Shown here in pieces: positions 38,203 to 42,540 of a stretch of 42,540 nt of DNA. The DNA lies in NCBI GenBank assembly GCA_022825675.1, contig JAJDWK010000086.1, positions 1 through 42,540 of the forward strand, read 5' to 3'. The stretch is from Anaerolineae bacterium (GTDB lineage: Bacteria > Chloroflexota > Anaerolineae > Aggregatilineales > Phototrophicaceae). Under the pieces are notes generated by a model. The model was not told the DNA's origin and did not search any database. It saw only the letters and a program-made list of their open reading frames with translations. The stretch's first letter is position 1. The number at the start of each line of letters is the position of its first letter. A program made the position numbers and the translations under genes.

Positions 38203-39935
38203 CCTTCTTGAGACGCTACCCCCTCATGCTCATCGGCTTGCTCGCCGGGACGCTTGTAACCTGGTTTGTCACCAACACCATGTTCGCCGGCTCCGCCGAG
38301 AAAATGACCGCCACCGCCACCTGGCAGAATATCCTGCTGGTTAATGCGCTGGTAGGCGTCTGCATCCTGCTCTTTGTTGTCGAGCTGCGGCGCGGGGCAA
38401 TCCGCGTTTTGCTCACGGTGATAGTGGCGCTGCTGCTGGGATTTTTGGTTACCTTCGTTTTTAACCTGGACGCCGCCGATCGCTTCACCCGCGGCGAATT
38501 TCGTGTGCAAGTCATCTCGGATGCAGCGCCAGTCGCCGGCGATACGGTTGACCTGGAATACAACAAACGCCGCGGCGGTGAATTCAACAAACCCAATGTT
38601 GTCGCGCCGGTATCGGAAGTTGCCTGGACCTTCGCCGGCAGCGAAGGCGATGTCGTTTCCCTGCTGGCTTATGCCAAGAACCGCCGCTCGACTGTCGATG
38701 TACGGGTGGAATTGCGCGATGCCGCGGGCACAACTTTGGCTGCGGCGACATCAGCCACCGAGCTGCAAGTCGAAGAGACTTTTGACGACCTCGTCAGCGC
38801 CCGTGACGCCGTCATCGAGGGCTACACCTTGCCAGAAGCGGGCGTCTACACGCTCTACGCGACGCCAGAAGAAGTGGATTTGGGCACGACGCTCAGCGAA
38901 GCCATGAGCCAATCCCAGCTGGCATTTGAGGCGCTGCTGCTGGGTCCCATCGAGCGCGTGAACCGCTGGGGCGTCTGGATTATGGACGCGATTACGCTTA
39001 TCCTGCTCGGCTTATCCTTCGCCATCGTTTTCCGCGCCCAGCAATTCAGCCTGGGGGCGGAGGGGCAACTGTATTTTGGCGCTCTCGTCAGCGGCATCAT
39101 CGCGCTCAATTCGCCGCATATCCCGGGGGTTCTGCTCATCCCGGTCATCATCCTGGCGTCGGGCACGGCCGGCTTCATTTATGGGCTGGTGCCGGGCGCG
39201 CTAAAAGCCTATTTGGGCGCTAACGAGCTGGTGTCAACGCTGATGCTCAATGTCATCGCCACCCGCTTTTTTGAGATGGTGCTCAACTTCCAGCTCAAGC
39301 CGCCGGAAGCGGGTTATGTCGCTTCAGCGAAGTTCACAGAAAATGCCATCCTGCCCGTAATCGTCCAGGGTACACAAGTAACAGTCGCGGTCTTCTTGCT
39401 GGTTGTTGTGGTATTCATCACCTGGCTGTTGATGCGGCGGACGCCGCTGGGCTATGAAATTCGCATCATCGGCTCCAACCTGCGCTTCGCCGATTATGGC
39501 GGCGTCAATTCCAAGCGCACGATTATGCTGGTGATGGCAATCGGCGGCATTGTCGCGGGTTTGGCTGGCATGCACCTGGCAAACGGCGTGCACCGCCAGC
39601 TGATTCTCAACATCTCATTCGCCCTGGCTTTTGAAGGGGTGGTGGTCGCCCTGCTTGCCCGTTTGAATGTGCTGGTTGTGCCTTTTACCGGCTTGCTTTA
39701 TGCCTATCTGCGCGCCGGTGCCCAATTCATGGAGCGTGATGCCAATGTCAGCTTGGAAGTGGTGCGCATGATACAAGCCATCATCATCCTGCTGATAACG
39801 GCGGAGGCGCTGGTTACCTTCTTCCAACAGCGGCAGAAACGGGCTGATATCGACGCCAAGGGGCACGCGGTTGACTCTTTGGAGGATATGGCGCCGCCCG
39901 CGCCTTCCCCCGAAGCAGCAAGGCGCGGGGAGTAG
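38199..39935 (+). CDS. BMP-type ABC importer permease with inserted PPC-like beta domain
   Basis: A 578-residue membrane protein. The core (about 260-545) is a YufP/NupP-type permease: FRAQQFSLGAEGQLYFGAL, YLGANELVSTLMLNVIA, LGYEIRIIGSNLRFADYGGVN and IVAGLAGMH. Ordinary members have about 350 residues. Here three extra membrane segments (about 8-25, 45-62, 70-90) and an outer domain (about 95-245) come first. Residues 138-224 resemble a bacterial pre-peptidase C (PPC) domain: VAWTFAGSEGDVVSLLAYA, VRVELRDAAGTTLAAA and YTLPEAGVYTLYA. Such a domain could help dock the binding protein. It overlaps the ATPase gene by four bases and precedes the second permease by four bases. Confidence 0.9.
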   Translation: MTFLRRYPLMLIGLLAGTLVTWFVTNTMFAGSAEKMTATATWQNILLVNALVGVCILLFVVELRRGAIRVLLTVIVALLLGFLVTFVFNLDAADRFTRGEFRVQVISDAAPVAGDTVDLEYNKRRGGEFNKPNVVAPVSEVAWTFAGSEGDVVSLLAYAKNRRSTVDVRVELRDAAGTTLAAATSATELQVEETFDDLVSARDAVIEGYTLPEAGVYTLYATPEEVDLGTTLSEAMSQSQLAFEALLLGPIERVNRWGVWIMDAITLILLGLSFAIVFRAQQFSLGAEGQLYFGALVSGIIALNSPHIPGVLLIPVIILASGTAGFIYGLVPGALKAYLGANELVSTLMLNVIATRFFEMVLNFQLKPPEAGYVASAKFTENAILPVIVQGTQVTVAVFLLVVVVFITWLLMRRTPLGYEIRIIGSNLRFADYGGVNSKRTIMLVMAIGGIVAGLAGMHLANGVHRQLILNISFALAFEGVVVALLARLNVLVVPFTGLLYAYLRAGAQFMERDANVSLEVVRMIQAIIILLITAEALVTFFQQRQKRADIDAKGHAVDSLEDMAPPAPSPEAARRGE

Positions 39936-39939
39936 TGCC

Positions 39940-41325
39940 ATGCAAGAAAATGTGATTCAAGGGATTTTCAGCGCGGTATTCCTGGCAGCCATCCTGCGGG
40001 TGACGACTCCCATCCTGCTGCCATCGCTGGGCGCGCTAATATCGGAAAAAGCGGGTGTGCTCAACATCGGCTTGGAAGGCATGATGCTCTCCGCCGCCTT
40101 CACAGGCGTGGTCGTCAGCGCCTATTCTCAAGATTGGTTCGGCGCTGAGGCGGGGCTGAGCATCGGTCCCTGGCTGGGTTTGCTGCTGGGCGTCTGCGTT
40201 TCGCTGCTGCTGTCTTTTGTATTGGCGCTTTTTCATCTCGACCTCAAGGGCGATCTCTTTCTCTCTGGCATCGCGCTGAACATATTCGGCTCATCAGCCA
40301 CTGTCGCCATCATGTTTGAGCTGACGGGCGACCGCGGCAATACCAGCACCCTCGCCAGCTTGCAGATGCCCTTCATCCAACTGCCGGAGCTCATCGCCGA
40401 AATTCCTGTGATTGGCGGCTTCTTCTTCGGCGTCTTCGACAACCAAAGCGTGATGACCTGGATTGCATTTGTCTTGGTCTTCGTTGTCGCCTTCGTTTTA
40501 TATCGCACGCCTTTCGGCATGCACCTGCGCGCCGTGGGCGAAAATCCAGAAGCGGCGGAATCAGTCGGCATCAATGTCAAGCGCATTCGCTATACAGCGC
40601 TGCTGATCAGCGGCTTCTTCGCGGGCTTGGGCGGCATCCACATGAGCATGGGCTACTTGCAGCTTTTCCAGCGCGATATGACCAACGGGCGCGGCTTTAT
40701 CGCCTTGGTCACGCCGTCATTGGGCGGTGGCACGCCTGTCGGCACCATGATCGCTTCTTCGATTTTTGGCTTCTTTGACGCGCTGGGCATTCGCATCGGC
40801 ACGCTCGAAATCCCGTCCCAGCTGCCGCAGTCGATTCCCTACTTCGCCACGGTGATGGCGCTGGTCATCTATGCCTTGCAGCGGCGGATATCCCAGCGGG
40901 TCAGCGCTATGCGCACCGCCTCGGGCTCGACATTTGATGCCGCGTTTTGGGGCGCGATCCAGCGCATCAGCATTTTGCACATGCTGCTGATGATGGTGGC
41001 GGTCATCGGCGTGGTGACGGGCGCCGCCATCCTCTCGGCGCCTAACGGCTTCGGCGGCGCTGAGACGGCGGTGCCAGCGGGCTTGCTGATAGGCGGTGCC
41101 TCCTGCCTGCTCTTCCTGCTGGGATTGCCCTTTGTGCGCGATATTTTCCGCATTCAGGAACGATGGCTCGCCAGCGCCGGCGTGACCATCATCTCGCTGG
41201 GCATCACTTTGACGCTTTTCCTGGCGCTTTTTATTGAGCTGGCGCTGGCGCTGGGCGTCGGTCTACTCCTCGGCGCGGGCGTCTGGTTTATGATAGGCGG
41301 GCGCGTCTTGATGCGGGGGCAATAA
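39940..41325 (+). CDS. BMP-type ABC importer permease with C-terminal membrane extension
   Basis: A 461-residue permease of the YufQ/NupQ type. Family landmarks: SLGALISEKAGVLNIGLEGMML near the N-terminus, FHLDLKGDLFLSGIALN, FGMHLRAVGENPEAAESVGIN (the loop facing the ATPase) and GFFAGLGGIHMSMG, then RGFIALV. Typical members end near residue 320; here about 120 residues follow with three or four further hydrophobic segments (from ISILHMLLMMVAVIG on). GGGGAG lies 8 bases before the ATG at 39940, which was preferred to an upstream start at 39871. It completes the importer with the ATPase and first permease. Extra segments may stabilise contact with the enlarged first permease; this is inference. 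Confidence 0.92.
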   Translation: MQENVIQGIFSAVFLAAILRVTTPILLPSLGALISEKAGVLNIGLEGMMLSAAFTGVVVSAYSQDWFGAEAGLSIGPWLGLLLGVCVSLLLSFVLALFHLDLKGDLFLSGIALNIFGSSATVAIMFELTGDRGNTSTLASLQMPFIQLPELIAEIPVIGGFFFGVFDNQSVMTWIAFVLVFVVAFVLYRTPFGMHLRAVGENPEAAESVGINVKRIRYTALLISGFFAGLGGIHMSMGYLQLFQRDMTNGRGFIALVTPSLGGGTPVGTMIASSIFGFFDALGIRIGTLEIPSQLPQSIPYFATVMALVIYALQRRISQRVSAMRTASGSTFDAAFWGAIQRISILHMLLMMVAVIGVVTGAAILSAPNGFGGAETAVPAGLLIGGASCLLFLLGLPFVRDIFRIQERWLASAGVTIISLGITLTLFLALFIELALALGVGLLLGAGVWFMIGGRVLMRGQ

Positions 41326-41339
41326 AGGCGGCGAGACTA

Positions 41340-41348
41340 TGGTACAAT
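41340..41348 (+). promoter_or_regulatory. Extended -10 promoter for the coiled-coil gene
   Basis: TGG followed by TACAAT, 27 bases before the ATG at 41376. The -35 region is weak. Confidence 0.45.
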
Positions 41349-41375
41349 GACCGGAACTCAAAATAGAAAGTAGCC

Positions 41376-41924
41376 ATGCAAACCACTGAACTTGTCTTGG
41401 TCATCGGGCTGATTCTGCAATTCCTCGCTTTTGCGGTGGTCATGATTGGCATTCTTAGACGGATCGCCACTAAAGCTGATATCAAGCAGCTCGAAGACCG
41501 TTTTGAAAAGCAAGATGAAAAAATCGATGGCCTGCGCCGGGATATGAATGCCGGCTTCCAGCGGGTTGACGAACGGTTTCAACAGCAAGACGCCAAAATC
41601 GATGACCTGCGCCAGGAAACCAAGGCGGATATTCAGCGATTGGACACAAAAATCGATGACCTGCGCCGGGATATGAACGCTGGATTTCATCAGGTCGACG
41701 AACGGTTTCAGCAGCAAGACGCCAAAATAGACGACTTGCGGCGCGAGATGAAAGCCGATTTCCAACAACAGGACGCCAAAATCGATGACCTGCGCAAAGA
41801 GACTAAAGCGGATATGCACCGCTTGGAAGACCGCCTGGAAAATGCCAACGCCTACCACGCCCTCAGCGTTGAGCATTTAGAGGCAATCCGCCGCGGCATT
41901 GAAGCGCGCCGTGAGCCGCTATAG
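41376..41924 (+). CDS. Membrane-anchored coiled-coil protein with internal repeats
   Basis: A 182-residue protein. One hydrophobic segment (about residues 6-27) is followed by a long charged helix to the end. The helix repeats KIDDLR with FQQQDA before it; copies of KID-x-LR start at codons 49, 74, 92, 117 and 135, spaced alternately 25 and 18 residues. RRDMNAGF and VDERFQQQ each occur twice. The design (anchor plus repeated coiled coil) recalls DUF1640-type and Bdr-like proteins, but no family is clear. It probably self-associates as a coiled coil near the membrane. Extended -10 upstream; weak ribosome site. No partner gene is evident, although the ADP-ribosylglycohydrolase gene follows after 16 bases. 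Confidence 0.8.
   Translation: MQTTELVLVIGLILQFLAFAVVMIGILRRIATKADIKQLEDRFEKQDEKIDGLRRDMNAGFQRVDERFQQQDAKIDDLRQETKADIQRLDTKIDDLRRDMNAGFHQVDERFQQQDAKIDDLRREMKADFQQQDAKIDDLRKETKADMHRLEDRLENANAYHALSVEHLEAIRRGIEARREPL
41520..41777 (+). repeat. Tandem duplication of a 129-base unit inside the coiled-coil gene
   Basis: Codons for K-I-D-x-L-R start at 41520, 41595, 41649, 41724 and 41778, so steps are 75, 54, 75 and 54 bases. The 129-base supra-repeat is therefore present twice, in frame. The copies differ mostly at third codon positions. Confidence 0.8.
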
Positions 41925-41940
41925 CCCGTTGAAGCAGGAT

Positions 41941-42540
41941 ATGAAAGACAAAATCCTCGGCTGCCTCTATGGACAAGCGCTCGGCGACGCCTTCGCCATG
42001 CCAGCGCAGGTGCATCCAGACGATACGGAGCGCTGCTTTGGCTGGCTGGACAGTTGGCAAGCCGCGCCTCCCGACCACATCGTGCACGCTGGATTGCCAG
42101 CGGGGCGCATCACCGATGATTCCGAGCAGGCTTTTTCTATCGCCCAGGCGGTGATTGCCGCTGGCGGCGTGACGCTGGCGGCGGCTGTCAACGGGCTGCT
42201 CGCTTGGTACGAGCGCGTCGATGGCGACAACTCCCCCTATGTCGGACCCAGCACCAGGCGCGGCGTCAACGCGCTGAAAGCGGGCGAAGACCCGCGCCGC
42301 ACCGGGCTCTGGGGCGATACCAATGGCGCGCCCATGCGCATCGCGCCGATTGGGCTGCTGCACCCGGGCGCTATCGGCGCGGCGGTGGCGGATACGGCTA
42401 CAGTCTGCATGCCGACGCATTTCACCCAGCCAGCCGTCGCCGGCGCGGCGGCGGTGGCGGCAGCGGTCGCCATGGCGCTGGTTGATGGCGCTTCGCTGGA
42501 CGCGGTGATTGCGGCGGGCAAAAAGGGCGCGGCGCTGGGG
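41941..42540 (+). CDS. ADP-ribosylglycohydrolase family protein (N-terminal part, cut by window edge)
   Basis: Two hundred codons are open from ATG 41941 to the window end. The start MKDKILGCLYGQALGDAFAMP carries the family's G-x-x-x-GDA motif at its 10th-18th residues. TDDSEQAFSIA (around residue 58) gives the paired aspartates that bind the two magnesium ions of DraG/ARH enzymes, and GAPMRIAPIGLL matches the N-G-A-M-R-xx-P-G segment. Members remove ADP-ribose from proteins or nucleic acids or act on related N- and O-glycosides. The C-terminal half with the second metal-binding D-x-D-T is outside the window. AGGAT lies 3 bases before the ATG, close for a ribosome site. It lies 16 bases after the coiled-coil gene and downstream of a nucleoside-type importer, so a role in ribosyl-compound use is possible. 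Confidence 0.88.
   Translation, partial: MKDKILGCLYGQALGDAFAMPAQVHPDDTERCFGWLDSWQAAPPDHIVHAGLPAGRITDDSEQAFSIAQAVIAAGGVTLAAAVNGLLAWYERVDGDNSPYVGPSTRRGVNALKAGEDPRRTGLWGDTNGAPMRIAPIGLLHPGAIGAAVADTATVCMPTHFTQPAVAGAAAVAAAVAMALVDGASLDAVIAAGKKGAALG

Noticed and set aside
1..42540. rRNA, tRNA, riboswitches or a replication origin.
   Set aside because: No clover-leaf, T-loop word, rRNA core word, riboswitch core or cluster of DnaA boxes was recognised by eye; a covariance-model search would be needed to be sure.

Overview
The window is GC-rich, densely coded bacterial chromosome. Best guess is a Chloroflexota (Anaerolineae-like) genome. This rests on gene content: AddAB instead of RecBCD, a lipobox lipoprotein with SH3b domains, several sugar ABC importers without their own ATPase, a BMP-type nucleoside importer, and many short dispersed repeats. 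No rRNA or tRNA gene was seen, so the taxonomy is inference only.

Layout. 1-133 is the tail of an IS1-type transposase. 365-3757 holds small metabolic and envelope genes: a histidine phosphatase, pfkB, a DUF6958-like protein and a two-HKD phospholipase D-like protein. 3968-11543 is a recombination-repair run: a membrane NERD-like protein, then addB and addA. 11747-13810 is a two-gene block (ABC-2-like membrane protein and a Nudix-like protein) lying between two direct copies of a dispersed repeat. 14120-19525 carries bcp, an SH3b lipoprotein, an enolase-superfamily enzyme and a secreted HExxH metalloprotease with an SH3b tail.

19927-29220 is a carbohydrate region. Two complete solute-binding-protein plus two-permease importers point away from a central L-fuconate-dehydratase-like gene; neither has an ATPase gene, so a shared one must lie elsewhere. 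A REP-associated tyrosine transposase (RAYT) with flanking REP hairpins sits inside the second importer. 29308-34385 holds an ABC-F protein, the tRNA t6A gene tsaC/sua5 and a GT-C-type membrane glycosyltransferase. 34560-41325 is a BMP-type (nucleoside-like) ABC importer, interrupted after its binding-protein gene by a small AT-richer cassette encoding a DUF5678-like protein and a retropepsin-like aspartic protease. The window ends in a membrane-anchored coiled-coil protein and a truncated ADP-ribosylglycohydrolase.

Two kinds of short repeat tie the region together. One is a REP family: a GTAG or GGAG tetranucleotide followed by a hairpin whose stem changes are compensatory. The other is a pair of related inverted-repeat families built on CACCGAG and CACAGAG words. 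In all three importer loci REP hairpins lie between the binding-protein gene and the membrane-component genes, an arrangement that recalls the malE-malF REP of E. coli.
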